Positions 31,251 to 43,335 of a stretch of 64,000 nucleotides of DNA are shown one piece after another. The stretch is from Chaetoderma sp. LZ-2023a (lineage: Eukaryota; Mollusca; Caudofoveata; Chaetodermatida; Chaetodermatidae), in the NCBI GenBank assembly GCA_034401795.1, contig JAVVLW010002688.1, positions 1 to 64,000 on the forward strand, given 5' to 3'. The translations under genes and the position numbers were made by a program. The notes under the pieces were generated by a model, which did not search any database, had not been told where the DNA came from, and worked only from the letters and a program-made list of their open reading frames with translations. How positions within the stretch are numbered: position 1 is the first letter of the stretch; each line of letters opens with the position of its first letter.

Positions 31251-32930
31251 AAGTGAAGGGGCAGGGCAGGGCCAAAGCTTCACCGGACACACCCTGCTCC
31301 ATGTGTAAGTGCTTCATGAAGTGGAAGTTTGCTGGACATCACTGCGTCGCCTGTGCCAAGTGTAAAGTGGGTTGTCCTTGTGATGTCTGCATTGGGTTGT
31401 CGTCGGACCAGTGGCTGTGTTCGATAGCGAGAGGTGAGTGCATGCGGAGATAAGACAGCTAGAGTTGACCCAGCTTCTTTCAAGGGTTTAGAAGATTGTC
31501 TCAACGAAAGAATAGATTCAGCCTTGGACGTCTGTGTGGCCAAGTTTAAGGCCAGGTTCCAGTCTCTTCAATCCATGGCTCCGTCAATGCAGCCCAGTAC
31601 AGGACAACCAATCGGTAGTCCGGCCAGCCTTGTGGAGAAGCATAACCCACCCCTTCTCTCGCTGTGGCTTACGAGCCGACAGCAGAGGAGGAGGCTTTGC
31701 CATTGATTGGAGATTCTGGCATGCTAGTTCTCTCTCAAATGTTGGATTCCGTTCGATCCCACGTGTCTCCCCTGGGATATGTTCAGGTCTGCTAGCCGGA
31801 TGGTGATGATGATGTTCCATTGTGCATTTGCATCTAGATTTCGTCTCATTGCCGTGTTTTATGGCCCCTGGTGGTATTATGGATGCGGCTTTGCCGATGC
31901 CTCTCGGAGCCGGCCATCTCGTTGTAGCGGCGGACGTAGTCCCAGCTTCTGTGTTAGAGTCGATGGTTTGCACAGAAACCATGTCTGTGGATTCCATGGG
32001 CACTGATGCCACGAGTAGCTGAGCCATGGACACGCTTCGAATTGAAGCACGGTCCAGAGCTCTCAGCAGGGATCATCAGCAACCTTCTCCTCCAAGAATG
32101 AGAAGGATGACGAGAATGGTAGTCCCTTGATGGAAGAATCCTCGTTTTGCTGGGAGACTGAGTGGGTGCAGGTTCTTGCCTGGATGTCCGACCATCTGGG
32201 TTTGGCTTGAGACCAAGGGTCGCATCGCGATCCAGAAATGGAGTGGATGTCAGAGCATGCGGCTATTGCTCTGTCCAGTGGCTCTTGTGCCATGTCTATC
32301 CTTCCCCATGATACTCAAACTTCTGACATGTTGAAAGTTGCGGCATACCATTTGGCTCAGCCAGAGAATTCCTTGCTGAAGGCCCCCAAGAGGATCAGGT
32401 GTAGGATCTGTTTTCTGGAGCAAGCCTATCATCAGCATGCTCGCGTTCCTCATCTTTTTGTCATTGAAGATGCGTCAAGAGATGACATGGACGCCTTGTC
32501 ACACGGCTGTACCATCCTGCAGGGGATGCTGATCTGTGCTGTGGTAGGTGGAGTAGTGTCTGAGGCTGCTCCTGGAGTTGTCTGGGACACCATGCACTTA
32601 TCCCAGGATTCCCTGGCCAAGGTGATCACAAGAACGTTGGTGGAGAGAAGGAGAATGGCTCTCGATTGCGTAGAACCAAGAGCAGAGATGAGGGCTGCAT
32701 TATCTTCTGTGACCTTCATTGGCCCGGGCTTGTTTGGCGGCTCGGCAAGACAAGTTCTCTCCAACATAGCATAGTCCTGGAAGTCGACAAAAAGACCACA
32801 GCCACAGCAGTCTTACAAACAGCACCGGCAGGAGCAGCAGAGACAGTGGCAGAGATCGCCCTTCTGTCCTTCATGCTGTGATGTCCATCGTGCATCCGCT
32901 TCTCAGAGACCTGGCTGGACTTCATCATAC
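31251..32930 (+). pseudogene. Second DIRS element, gag-like region, broken
   Basis: After TGTTCGCAG comes KVKGQGRAKASPDTPCSMCK, then CFMKWKFAGHHCVACAKCKV and CPCDVC, a Cys/His knuckle like that of the first DIRS gag. Later pieces are FKGLEDCLNERIDSALDVCV (31478-31540) and a 178-codon frame at 32238-32774 with DMLKVAAYHLAQPENSLLKA and TFIGPGLFGGSARQVLSNIA. The GPGLFGG box corresponds to GPGLW in the other copy. Frame breaks are frequent. Confidence 0.65.
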
Positions 32931-33479
32931 AAAGCTAATAAGAGGCCATATGATGGTGACAGGAAGTGTGTTGGCTCGGGACGATCCAGTTATCATAAGG
33001 ATAACAGAGGTGGTGGTCCCAGACCGTCATATGCCAAGAAGCCGCATGGGGGATGGTCCTGGCTGGTTTCCAATGAGACCTGTACCAGTAGCAACAGGGA
33101 TGTCGGGAGTTGTGAATCTTAACCCAAGCGAACTAACATCTTGTCATGCAACATCGACTGCAAGCTGTGTGCAGATTCCTACCATCGGAGGCAGATTTCA
33201 GCTGTCATGCAAGATTGTTTATTCTGTCATTGGTTAAGAAATGGTTACGAACCAGACTGGCTCATCCATCAATTGTTGGTTCCGTAAACTTCGACTCCTG
33301 TCTGGACTCCCATTCCAAGGGAGCCCGATCGTTTAGAGGTCATTCGCTCAGAAATCTAAGTTGTTCTTCTTCTTTTCGTTCGCTGATCATACCGCCAGTC
33401 CTGTAAGTGACTATCGACATGATCGTCTTATCTAAGTTGTATGGAAGAACGTGATACATTTAGTCTACAATCAATCCTC

Positions 33480-35080
33480 ACAGGGTTTCTATTCAATGAT
33501 TGTCCTCGTTTCAAAAGGCACTGGAGTTTGTAGACCGATTCTCAACCTCAAGCCACTGAACAAGTTTATCCGTTCACCCAAATTCAAGATTGAGACTGCA
33601 GCAGCATTAATGACATGGTTGATAAAGGGAATGTGGGCAATGTCGATAGATCTAAAAGATGCTTATTTTCATATTCCAATGTCAATTCCTTTTCAGACAT
33701 ATCTTGGCTTTGCATTCCAAGACAATGTCTGGGAGTTCAATGAGTAACCGTTTGGCCTGACCACAGCTCCCAGAGTCATCACCAAAGTGCTTCTCACCAT
33801 AACTTCTTATCTTCGCAGGAGAAACATAGCTGTTCATACTTACATAGAGGACTGGCTACAGTCATTCTGCACAACAATCTGAAAATGGTCCTAGACTTAT
33901 TAAAGATCTAGGATGGATTGTCAATCTAGAGAAATCAGAGCTGACTCCACCCCAGGAATTTTTTAAACTGGGAATTCTGTTCAATCTCAGGGATGGTGTG
34001 ACTTATCTGGTGGAGAGCAGAGTCAAGCGCCTTCTAGCAGTCTTGGGTCAATTTCTCTAGGAGCCTATCTGATGGCGCGTCAGTTTCTCAGAATACTGGG
34101 TTTGCTAGTATCGCTTGAGAAAGTGGTACCTTATGCGGGACTCAGGTGCAGACCGATTCAGATGTATTTAATGTCATTCTGCTCTCAGAGAACGGATCCG
34201 TTATCTCTGAGGATTCCAGTAAAAGAACCATTGATATCCCACATTCAATGGTGGCTATCAGAACAGAATCTCCTGCGAGGTGTTCCACTACAGCCACCTC
34301 AAACACAGATGTCCATTTTCATGGACGCATCTGCTACAGGTTGTGAAGCAGTACTGAATGATCCGCTAGTGTCAGGGGAATGGGATCGGACAAATGCGCA
34401 GAAACACATAAATGTTTTCGTACTATTAGCAGTGGCATTAGCACTTCGAAAGGTCAAGAACTTAGTCCGAAGCAAGATAGTCCCAATAATGACTGACAAC
34501 TCAGAGCCAATGTGGGACAAGGTCACCAGAGTTGTGCATGATGATTTGGAACCTTCTGCTGTGCTGCCGAGGGGAATATAATTCTTCGTGCAGCACACAT
34601 TCTCGGCAGATTAAACATCTCAGCAGATGCACTCGGTCGAAGGACGGTTTGCCATCCGATGGAATGGCAGCTCAACCAGTCAGTAGCAAAAGTCCTCTTC
34701 AATCATTGGGGCAAGCCAAATGTGGATCTATTTGTGAGAAAAGGAAACAAAAAGATGGTCACATATGTGCCCCCGATTTCAGACCCTCTAGCCTTAGCAG
34801 TAGATGCACTGGCGATAAGTAGGAAAGGAATGTATGCTTATACATATCCTCCAACAATTCTGATCCCAAAGGTTCTAGCAAAGATAAGAGGGCACATGCC
34901 AAGTACTACTGATCACTCCTCATTCGCCAGACCGATCAATTTATGGATCTGCTGGTCTGCCATCCGATCCCTCTTCCAGACTGAGGGGGACTTGATTTCT
35001 CAGAACAGGCGTCTGTATCACCACCACAGACCACAAATGTTGCATGGATGTTGTCAAGCAGCGAGCAATTGAGGGCGGCT
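33480..35080 (+). pseudogene. Second DIRS element, reverse transcriptase / RNase H, broken
   Basis: It reads GFYSMIVLVSKGTGVCRPIL, NLKPLNKF and MWAMSIDLKDAYFHIPM, with a stop after DNVWEFNE (33745). In shifted frames come PFGLTTAPRVI and YIEDWL, where the second catalytic Asp of YIDD is Glu. RNase H shows SIFMDASATG and IVPIMTDNSE, then HILGRLNISADALGRR. The C-terminal region WGKPNVDLFVRKGNKK and YPPTILIPKVLAKIRG follows at 34659-35072. It is inactive. Confidence 0.85.
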
Positions 35081-35084
35081 TTAC

Positions 35085-35601
35085 TGAGCAAGCAGCGGAA
35101 TTTGTCACTTCAGCCAGGAAGGGGGGGGGGGGTGTTAACCACCAGAACATATAATTATCGAATCAACAAGTTTGCAGAGTGGTGCAAGGGAAGGAATATT
35201 AATCCCTTTTTGTCATTACGGGTGAAGTTTTAAGACTACTACCACATCTTTACTTTTTGCCAAAGAATCAGTCACTTAAGTATCCAGGACAACCAATCAA
35301 TTTGCCAAGTCTAACTAGACACGGCCCAAGCTCTTTGGCTTGGTGTCATGTCAGATGTTTGAAAAGATATAATAAGTGTACAGAGGAGTGGAAAGCCGAC
35401 CCAAAATTTCTTTGCCTCTGTCTCAAGGCTCCTCATCTTCGCGCCTCGAAAGATATTTCACAATGGATAGTCGATGCTATTCAGATATCACATAAGATCA
35501 CTACAGAAAAGCAAGTTAATCATGCAAACGCCCATCAAGTCCGAGCACTAGCAGCGGGTGTTGGTGTTGGGGTGGGGTTGGTGGTGGTGAGCGTGGTCTA
35601 G
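35085..35601 (+). pseudogene. Second DIRS element, tyrosine recombinase, internally deleted
   Basis: The N-terminal TTRTYNYRINKFAEWCKGRN is followed by a jump straight to LPKNQSLKYPGQPINLPSL, so the part with the first catalytic Arg is deleted. The HxxR box remains as AHQVRALA. A GT-rich run (35555-35590) then replaces the segment with the catalytic Tyr. It cannot function. Confidence 0.85.
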
Positions 35602-35758
35602 ACCATGGACATTTTGGCACTCTATGAGTCAGATGCCGGAGCCCAAGCGCATGCTGGTGTTCTCAGTCTTTTCACGACCTTCTCTTTGGCTGGTAGATGA
35701 AAGCTGTTTCGAGCCTCGCCTCCACCCACTGGAATTCCTGACTGTCGAAATCCGGAGT

Positions 35759-35850
35759 TTATCATAATAGTACATTCGATGTAGAATCAACAAAGCATCC
35801 GCTTTTGTTTCTACGAGAATTATTAATACTTACCAAATGTACTATGGCCC
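35759..35850. repeat. Internal complementary region of the second DIRS element
   Basis: ACAAAGCATCCGCTTTTGTT and AATTATTAATACTTACCAAA are the inverse of 36050-36105. TTTATCATAATAGTACATTC also recurs as TTATCATAATAGTACATATT at 36044. The left-terminus half has no surviving partner because the left end is lost. Confidence 0.75.
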
Positions 35851-36593
35851 CCCTCAGCTGCCCCACCGAGGTGAGGCTGAACTGCTTTCGCTGTTTGTCA
35901 AGACAAATGTAAGACGAATCTGATTGTTCTCAGGAATTGACTCCATACCTGGAGGCTTATGGTAATTCCCGGATACAGTATGGGCTGAGCCATGGAAAGT
36001 GCGGAGTTTTAATTGTTTATTTTGAGCTAGACTAGATAAGACATTATCATAATAGTACATATTGTAAGTATTAGTAATTCTCATGGAAACAAAAGTGGAT
36101 GCTTTTTGAGGCTGTCGAAATAAGCTGTGCGCTTAGTTGGTGGCAGTTACTGTGGCTCTATCTTACTCCTCTTCGCAACCATCTGCATGTTTTGAGAGTA
36201 TGTCAGAGAAGTAAGAGTGACAGTCTCAGTGACAACATGCAGGCAATGGAATAGGCTAAGTTCCGCACTGCCAACTTCTTCCTCTAACTTGTCAAAATGT
36301 CCAACTATGTCAGACGGGTCATGTACCTCTTTCAGGGTTCCAAGCAACTCTGGAAATCAGTGAAAACTTTGAAATTTAGTCCATTTTTTCAGTCATGGAA
36401 AACTCAGGGAATTTGGAAAAAGACCCAACTGAAATCGTGGAGAACTATTGGAATTTAACAGTGACCCAGAAGGGATGGTTTCGCATTTGCCCAGTTTGCT
36501 GTATGTGTGTCTTGTGCCAGGTGTCCATTGAATGAAAATGAAAGTAAATTGAAATTATTGTATACACAGGCTACAATTCTGTTGTATATATTA

Positions 36594-37395
36594 TTAGCAT
36601 CTTAGTTGCTTTGCTGTAACGATCTCTTGACGTCTCAGCAACCTTGTTATGTTAAAAATATTTCTCATGGAATTTTGGAAATTTCTCAGGGAAATATCAG
36701 GGAAACTCATGGAATTTTGTTTTAATAATGTGATGGAAACCCTGTCTTTGGACTTAGCCATGACCTTCAGAAGATTTATCTTGCCATGTCTGAACGTGGA
36801 ACACCCACACCAGGCATGCAATATCTGAATATGCTTCCATATCTCCGCCGGTACTACATCAGCAGCTTCTTTGAGACTATAATTGCCATCGTTTTGAAAA
36901 ATTTGAAAATTACATTCTGTCATCCCCTGATCCCTATGATCCAGCAGCATCGTGAAGATGTCAGTGTTCTCAGCAACCACTATGGCTGGCTGACAATCAA
37001 TGACATTGTCCATTGCCATTGATACTGTCAGTGTCTGCCCCTTCCTTACTTATCTTGGTGGCAAGGATTGAAGATGATCTGACAGAAGGTTAATTAGCTT
37101 AGTCTTGCTTCGTTCATTCAAGAGGATTGCCTCCTGGTCAGCATCTTGCCTATTTGCTGTCTACCGTGCTCATGGTCCATCCTAGAACTGTACTGTTAAA
37201 GTACCTGATCATATGTTGCATTATTTGCCATCTTATAGTGATGCAGCCAGCCACCATCGTAGCGGGGACTTAGCTTCACCGAACTTTATCAGATCTTCCT
37301 GTAATGTTCTGGCCAGTTCCAATTTATCCATTATCCTAGTTGAAAAATCTTTGAAAAAGGATGTGGGCACCGCAGTCATTTCGTGTCCAAAGTAA
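36594..37395 (-). pseudogene. PIN/FEN-like multi-copy protein, degenerate
   Basis: Read on the minus strand, FGHEMTAVPTSFFKDFSTRI (about 37390) is followed by AILLNERSKTKLINLLSDHL, then IVVAENTDIFTMLLDHRDQG and HIQILHAWCGCSTFRHGKIN. From memory this order matches an uncharacterised family in invertebrates with ELTPVPTSLF, an acidic EDTD box and SGCDTTSA-GKGK, which resembles the H3TH and acidic motifs of FEN/XPG-type nucleases. Here GCDT has become GCST and EDTD is ENTD, and frames are broken between 37200 and 37040, so it is a relic. The family name and nuclease role are inference. Confidence 0.5.
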
Positions 37396-38164
37396 GGAAG
37401 AATACCTTCGTCTTCTCTTTACTCTGGTGCGGTACATCGCATAAAAAACCTATTGATCAATTCACACAGCTTGCTTATCGATCTTGATGCTTTACCATCT
37501 GAGACCGCTTCATGGTTGTCGCTTACAGATTTACTTCTTCTTCTTCTTTTCGTTCGCTAATCATACCGCCAGTCCTGTAAGTGACTATCGACATGATCAT
37601 AAGCGTTAAGTGCGTGGATCCATGGTTTATTAGAGTGCACCCCCCCCCCCCCCTTACAGGGCAGATTTACCATCCATGCTCTGTAGTAACTCACCACTGA
37701 CTTTCTCGACTTTTGCATTTTCTGCTGATTGTTTTGCGAACAATATATAATTGAAGGAAAGTTGTGTTATACAAATATCAAGTATAACGTGTTTCAACTC
37801 TATGCTAGAAAACAGACAATTAGAAATGAACCGCTTTACATTTGCTATGTGTTGTTGAGCTGGCTTTGGTCATCTTGAATGCCTATTAAGCGTCGCCGTA
37901 GAACGAGACCCAAGAATCCCAAATAATGGCATCTATAAATATCAAACTAAAATGGTGGATCCAAAAGGATTATCGTCACTAAATTTTCCTAAATTTGTTC
38001 TATTGTTATTACTTCAGGAAAACTTAAACCCCCATAAACTAACTGCAAACATTTTCTGTCAGACGATGGACAATTGTGAGTGTTGAACGTTTAGTTTGAA
38101 AATAACTAAATATACTCCCAGTATCCCATTATATTTCATAGTAAAGCCGAAAATAGTCCTTTTT
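37396..38164. other. No gene seen; contains a shared DIRS segment and a poly-C run
   Basis: At 37541-37600, CTTTTCGTTCGCTAATCATA and CCGCCAGTCCTGTAAGTGAC repeat 33366-33425 inside the second DIRS element. A run of about 18 C lies at 37639. Near 37905 the text AGAATCCCAAATAATGGC recurs at 39800. Nothing coding was recognised. Confidence 0.5.
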
Positions 38165-38689
38165 TTAGTATGTGATTCTGGGTGACGTTATGCGTCGAAT
38201 GACACCAAAAAACCTTACGTTGGAATATTGTCTATGTTGAGCCTCCAAAACTGGCTCGTAGAACTAGAATATACTGCATGTGTGTCTCGATATTGTTCAA
38301 GCAAACCTAGTTATAGCCCCATTATTAGTTCTCCCATTGGAGACGAAAAATCAACTAATAAACAACTAAAGCTTCGGGAAACAAGCACGATCTGTGGTTA
38401 TCGGCCTTGTAAGTGATGCTCTCGGTGGAAGGGATGTTAAACCTTCTACTAAATCAAGAGCATTATCAGCTGGTAAATTGGTAAGACCTGATGCATTCTG
38501 TAGTGTTCAAGAGTGATTAGCTTATCACCCAATAAAAGTGAAGTGTAAAGATTAGTCAAGCATATTATGCTGTGGTTAAAGTTATCTTGAAGCAATAGCA
38601 TTAGGAAAATATCTAGAAAAATTCAGTAACGATCGTCTTCTTCTGAGCCGCCATTTTACTTTGATAGTAAGTGTGTAGTAGTTCGATCC

Positions 38690-38835
38690 TAATAGATCTT
38701 TCCCACATTAGCGTCTTTTGGGAAAATACCATCCCAGAATGCATCGCGCATACCACTTCCAGCTGCTAACCGAGATAGCCGACGGGCAAACAGCATTACT
38801 TTACTATGGGAATCAGATATAGTGCACTTTAGGCA
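38690..38835. repeat. Dispersed repeat shared with 45905-46045
   Basis: TTTTGGGAAAATACCATCCC, AGAATGCATCGCGCATACCA and GCAAACAGCATTACTTTACT recur in the same direction at 45925-46030 with scattered changes. Nature unknown. Confidence 0.7.
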
Positions 38836-39440
38836 GTGCATATGAAAAACTATGTTCATAATATTTTTGAAGTCGTACATCATTGGAAAGCTAAGACAAT
38901 TTCCTATATATTTCTGTATTAATTTTAATAGTTTTATAAAATTTAATACAGTTGATTGCAATTTAAAAATATCCCCTATTGGCCACTTGATTGAATGAAT
39001 CTAAGTCGAATGGTGTATTTTATATACGCAAATAACTTAGTGAAAACGTTGCAAAAATATAAAAAATAATTCATTAATGTTTCGGCAATTGAACGCGCTT
39101 TCTAATGATATATGATTTAAATACAATGATTTTAGTTTATCATACGAACGATTTAGATTGCGGTGTATTTTAGTGCAAAAGTAACTCAACCCGGGTCAGC
39201 GGCTTGTCGGCGGCAGTGCCAGCCAGCAGTTTTGCTCTGAGCGTTGATTTTGGGGGAATCCCGGCGTAATGACGTCAATGTGGGAAAGGTGTACGCACAT
39301 ATGTTAGCTAACCACACTAATAAGAAGACCTGGCAATGATTATTCTGGGAATAATTTGATAAAGTTGTTGCTTATTTAGTCAGCAATGACTGTCACTCCA
39401 ATTGCTCGAAATATCGTGAGAATGTGTTATTACAGTGATA
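38836..39440. other. No recognised features
   Basis: AT-rich DNA. I see no convincing ORF, tandem array or palindrome. Confidence 0.4.
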
Positions 39441-39445
39441 GTCCT

Positions 39446-39628
39446 ACTGATTATTTTGAAAATAATCTGGTTGGAGCAGCAACGATTTTCAGTCAAATCG
39501 TTTTCAAAACATTAGATAGTAGAAATTGCATTTTCTGGTGATTATTTTACAAATAATTTGAAAGAAAGCTGTTGCTGTTATCGGCAGCAAGAATTATCAG
39601 TCAAATTACTATAAAAACTATCTAGCTT
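39446..39628. repeat. Two adjacent palindromes of the hairpin family
   Basis: First: TGATTATTTTGAAAATAATC with CAGTCAAATCGTTTTCAAAA. Second: GTGATTATTTTACAAATAAT with GTCAAATTACTATAAAAACT and the inner pair TTGCTG/CAGCAA. The two lie head to tail within 190 bp. Confidence 0.6.
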
Positions 39629-40211
39629 AGCACGTTTCACGTTTACAATAGGAAATACACATTTAGAATCGAACTACTATCCGCTTGCTACACGCTATAC
39701 ATGTAGATCAGCTCACCACGGAGGCCAACAGTACAATGACTGGCATTAGCGTTACTGGAATTGTTTTATCCTGGACTCGTCACGACTGTGAGAACAATAG
39801 AATCCCAAATAATGGCGGCTACAAAAATCAAAGTAAAATGGCGGCTCAGAAGAAGACGATCGTCACTGAAATTTTCAAATATTTTCCTAATGTTGTTGCT
39901 CTAGGATAAGTTTAAATTTTTTGGAAATGTCTATTTGATCAGCAAAGACTGATCCAATTCAGACTTGGTGTACCAGTAGTCATTGTACTGCATATTGCTA
40001 CCAGGTAGCAAGGCTTTTTGGTTCTGTCTCCAAGCTATGTTGATCCCTTGGGTAGTACCATGGGTATTTGGATTCTACAAGTTGATTGCCATTTCAAAAT
40101 GAGACTATGTAGTGGTCCATCCTATCCTGTGACAATTAATATGTACAGGTAAACTATTTGCCACCTTCTCATAGCTGGGTCTATATATGTACATAGCCTT
40201 TTTTTAGCTCT

Positions 40212-41395
40212 CCTAGCCAGAATGGCCAAGTGAGCTTATGACATGGCGACCGGCTATCCGATGTCCGTCTGTCTGTCGGTCCGTCAACGTTTTCTTTAAG
40301 CGATTTCTCAAGAACCACTGGGCTAATTTCAATTATATTTGGCATGAATCATTCATAGGGCATGTTCGTGTTCTTGTTTTATCTTTACCTCCTTTATAGG
40401 AGAACTGCGCGCCCGGATGCGTAACTGACTTAATATCCTAGAAAGTTCAGATTTTAGGATTTTTATTTACTGCACAATACCATTTTGACTACATATTATA
40501 TGTACACTAGGACTTCAATGCAGCCAAGATAATTTACTAGCTTAGCTGTACAGGGCCCATGTTCCCGAAGCAATCGTTAGCTAGCGATATCGTTACACCC
40601 TTTGCTTTAGTATTCTGTAACGATATCGCTAACATAACGAGATCTTCTTGAACATGGGCCCAATCAAAATGTAGCGTGTTTGGCGGCCATAATGGATTTT
40701 TTGGATGGATTTAGAAGCCGAAATCGGTTTTATATAGGTTTTTGGGTGTTCTGATTTCAAATTTGCTATTTTGGAACCTGTAGGATAAACAGTTTGGCGG
40801 CCATGTTGAACCCTTTCCCGCCAAAAGCCCCCATACTAAAGCAATGGGAAATTCAAAATGTCTTATCAAGAACTTCTAGGCCGATTCCAACCATAATTGA
40901 CACGAATAGGGATCTAAATTTGTTGAAAGGAAGCCGATCGGCCAATCTGGCCGGTGGACATCTTGGATTTTGACCCATTTATAGAAACGTGTTTAAAAAT
41001 CTTCTCCGAAACCACTTGGGGGATTGATTCAAAACTCATGAAATATTATCTAGGGCAAGAGCTGAACCAAGTTTGTTCAAGGGAACTTGATTAGCCAAAT
41101 GTTTCGGCGGCCATCTTCTTTATGTTTTGTGGTATGATTTCAAATTTTCCACTTTGGAAACTGTTGGATAAACGGGTTGGCGGACAATTAGGATTTTTTT
41201 GCTACCCAAAACTCCCATAGTAAAGACATTGGAAATTTAAAATGTCTGGTAGGACGTATCCTTACTGCAATTCTTGCCAACCCCCTTAGGGTTCAGACTT
41301 CTACTCATAGCCGATGAACTTTCTAGTTAAAATGCATATGAGTGATACATGCTGTGAGTGATACAGGCCCCTTAGGCCTCTTGTTTCACAGAATA
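40212..41395 (+). repeat. CCATGGCGAC dispersed repeat with ATGGCCGCC interior
   Basis: The head GGCCAAGTGAGCTTATGACA and TGGCGACC and the tail GATACAGGCCCC...GGCCTCTTGTTTC show it is a + oriented family copy. The interior (GAAGCCGAAATCGGTTTTAT, GGTTGGCGGACA, CAATGGGAAATTCAAAATG) is the inverse of the units at 17.6 and 43.4 kb, so those copies are in minus orientation. Confidence 0.75.
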
Positions 41396-42424
41396 TTTAG
41401 TCCAGGGAAGGACGGGACTTGTGGCAACCTAAGAAGGCGAGATATTTGGTATCGATGATACTTGTTTCTTAACGTATACCCTGGTCCTCAGACATTCGAC
41501 ACTGAAGATGGAATGAACTTATTAGGCTGCCAACTATGCCCTCGGTGATGTTCAATCAGGCTACACCCGTACCTCACTGTACTTCTACTACGGCAAGCTG
41601 TTATATTTATGAGAAATTAATGCACTACATGTCTAACCGCCCATAATAACATGTTGTAAATGACGTGACGTAAGCGAGGTTTGCAAGACTTTGCTAAGAT
41701 CGCAATGTGGTCTTCTGACTGATGATAAATGGATTCTAAGATGATTGTAAATGTTATATCGGTTCTTACAAAGTACAACGTAGTAAATCGATTCTAGGAT
41801 GATCGTACAAGTGCATTGCTGACTCGCCTCACAATTTAATATGATATTTATGGCGCTGCTGGGCCTGATCTGCATTGCTGACTCGCCTCACAATTTAATG
41901 TGATATTTATAGCGCTGCTGGGCCTGATCTGCTGCTCAGAAGATTGACGAGAAAGCCTAGGTGTAGCTCCGAAGTTATCTTCATAGGTGTGCTGCATGAA
42001 CACTCTATGCAATGACGACGCGCACTACGATGGTTCTATGAAATACCAAGAAGATAAGTTGATTTTTTAAACTGAAACTGTACAAAGATTTTAAACTAAA
42101 CTGACAGACGCTTCATAAAATAATAATAATACCTTTACGCATACAATAAAAATGTATGATCCACATCAACTGCTATCCTATCAGGCTATTGAAAATGTTA
42201 AATATGTCTAAGTACTATTAAGTAATCGTCTCCACAACACAAGAGAAAGTAAGTTTGAGGCTGACATCCCCCACCTCCTTCTCCGCATCAACATGAATAC
42301 GTCCTCGACATGATTCTATCTCAATACCAGAATTTAAATCAGTCATGCATGACCGATCCAAAAAACATTTAACATTAGTCTCATCCTTGGGTGGTCTACC
42401 GCTATGTCAAGTTTCATGCAATTC
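41396..42424. other. Intergenic DNA with a 59-bp tandem duplication
   Basis: GCATTGCTGACTCGCCTCAC begins at 41813 and 41872. The two 59-bp copies differ at two or so bases. No coding feature was recognised in the rest. Confidence 0.7.
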
Positions 42425-42429
42425 ACCTT

Positions 42430-42772
42430 TTATTTCCAGAGTATCCATCTATCATCTGATGTCATATGAAGTCATAATCAGCTAAGCGCCGTGTAGGATG
42501 ATGTCATAGTCATTACGTCATAAATGATTCTATTAGGCCCGTCATTAACTCTTAGCAGTCAAACACGTAAGAATTGTATGTCTCTACTATTTAATAAGTA
42601 TGCTGTTGAATATTTTGAAACTAATTCAAATTAGTTCCAAAATATCCAATAACTTACCTGTATAGTTCTCTGGAAATTGATAGTCAGGAAGTTCAGAGAT
42701 CGATCGGTCGCAACACGAGCTCGGTGTGGGTGGAGCTTAAATAGAGATGGGCGGGGCATAGCTAAAACTGGA
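42430..42772 (+). repeat. CRE-bearing MITE
   Basis: From GAGTATCCATCTATCATCTG through TGACGTAA/ATTACGTCATAA-type motifs, a collapsed hairpin (42603-42651: GAATATTTTGAAACTAATTC then AAATTAGTTCCAAAATATCC) and GATCGATCGGTCGCAACACG to GATGGGCGGGGCATAGCTAA. It is the inverse-orientation counterpart of 50756-51147. Confidence 0.75.
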
Positions 42773-43233
42773 AATGTTCATTTTCCATGAAACTGTGAAT
42801 TGCCGTAACCCGATTCTAGAGACTTACGTTGGGAAATTCCCTGTTTTATCCCAGCTAAATCCGTCATGTATGATCGATGCAAATACTTGTAACACTAAGC
42901 ACATTTTTGGCGTATGTACAATGAATCTATCAATTCTCTTTCAAAATCCACTAGGAGTTTATATTTCCTGTTCGCCATCTCGAAATCAGTCATGCATGAC
43001 CGATGCAAAAACTTAACCGTAGGCCCAAATCTCGTTCCGCATGAGTGATTCTGAATAAACATATTGCATAGTTCTCTATAAATCACATCACGTGTGTTTT
43101 AATTTAAGCTTTTTTATGTCGTAGAAAGAGCAGGGGTATGTTTAGGATACCATGATTTTATAAATCCCTCAGGAATTCTAGAATGTAGACAGACGACTTT
43201 TCAAAGTTTCTCTATAATATATTTAGACGAAAG

Positions 43234-43297
43234 ATGGCGTCTTGGATTAAAAAAGTATCTCAAGTTCTGTTTGTTGGATTTCTACTTTACTGCCTTA
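43234..43297 (+). CDS. Candidate first coding exon of a secreted protein
   Basis: AAAGATGGCG gives a good start context. The 21 codons read MASWIKKVSQVLFVGFLLYC plus L, a short basic N-region followed by a hydrophobic core typical of a signal peptide. The exon is followed at once by the perfect donor GTAAGT. No downstream exon was identified; the presumed intron enters a dispersed repeat at 43336. It could be a chance ORF or a retrotransposed or orphan exon. Confidence 0.3.
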
Positions 43298-43335
43298 GTA
43301 AGTAGCACTAAAATAAGTAATGCAAGAGGTTCAAG

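Larger units (their letters stand above)
29541..36107 (+). mobile_element. Second DIRS-like element, decayed and nested
   Basis: A different lineage from the element at 8.8 kb. A left inverted repeat scrap (29541-29630: GTCCGGGAATTACGATAAGC) matches the inverse of 35900-35965. An internal complementary region lies at 35759-35850 (TTTATCATAATAGTACATTC next to ACAAAGCATCCGCTTTTGTT). The right end is near 36107. Between them are gag, RT/RNase H and recombinase pieces, with a 1-kb CCATGGCGAC repeat inserted in the 5' part. The outermost left end is missing. Confidence 0.8.
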
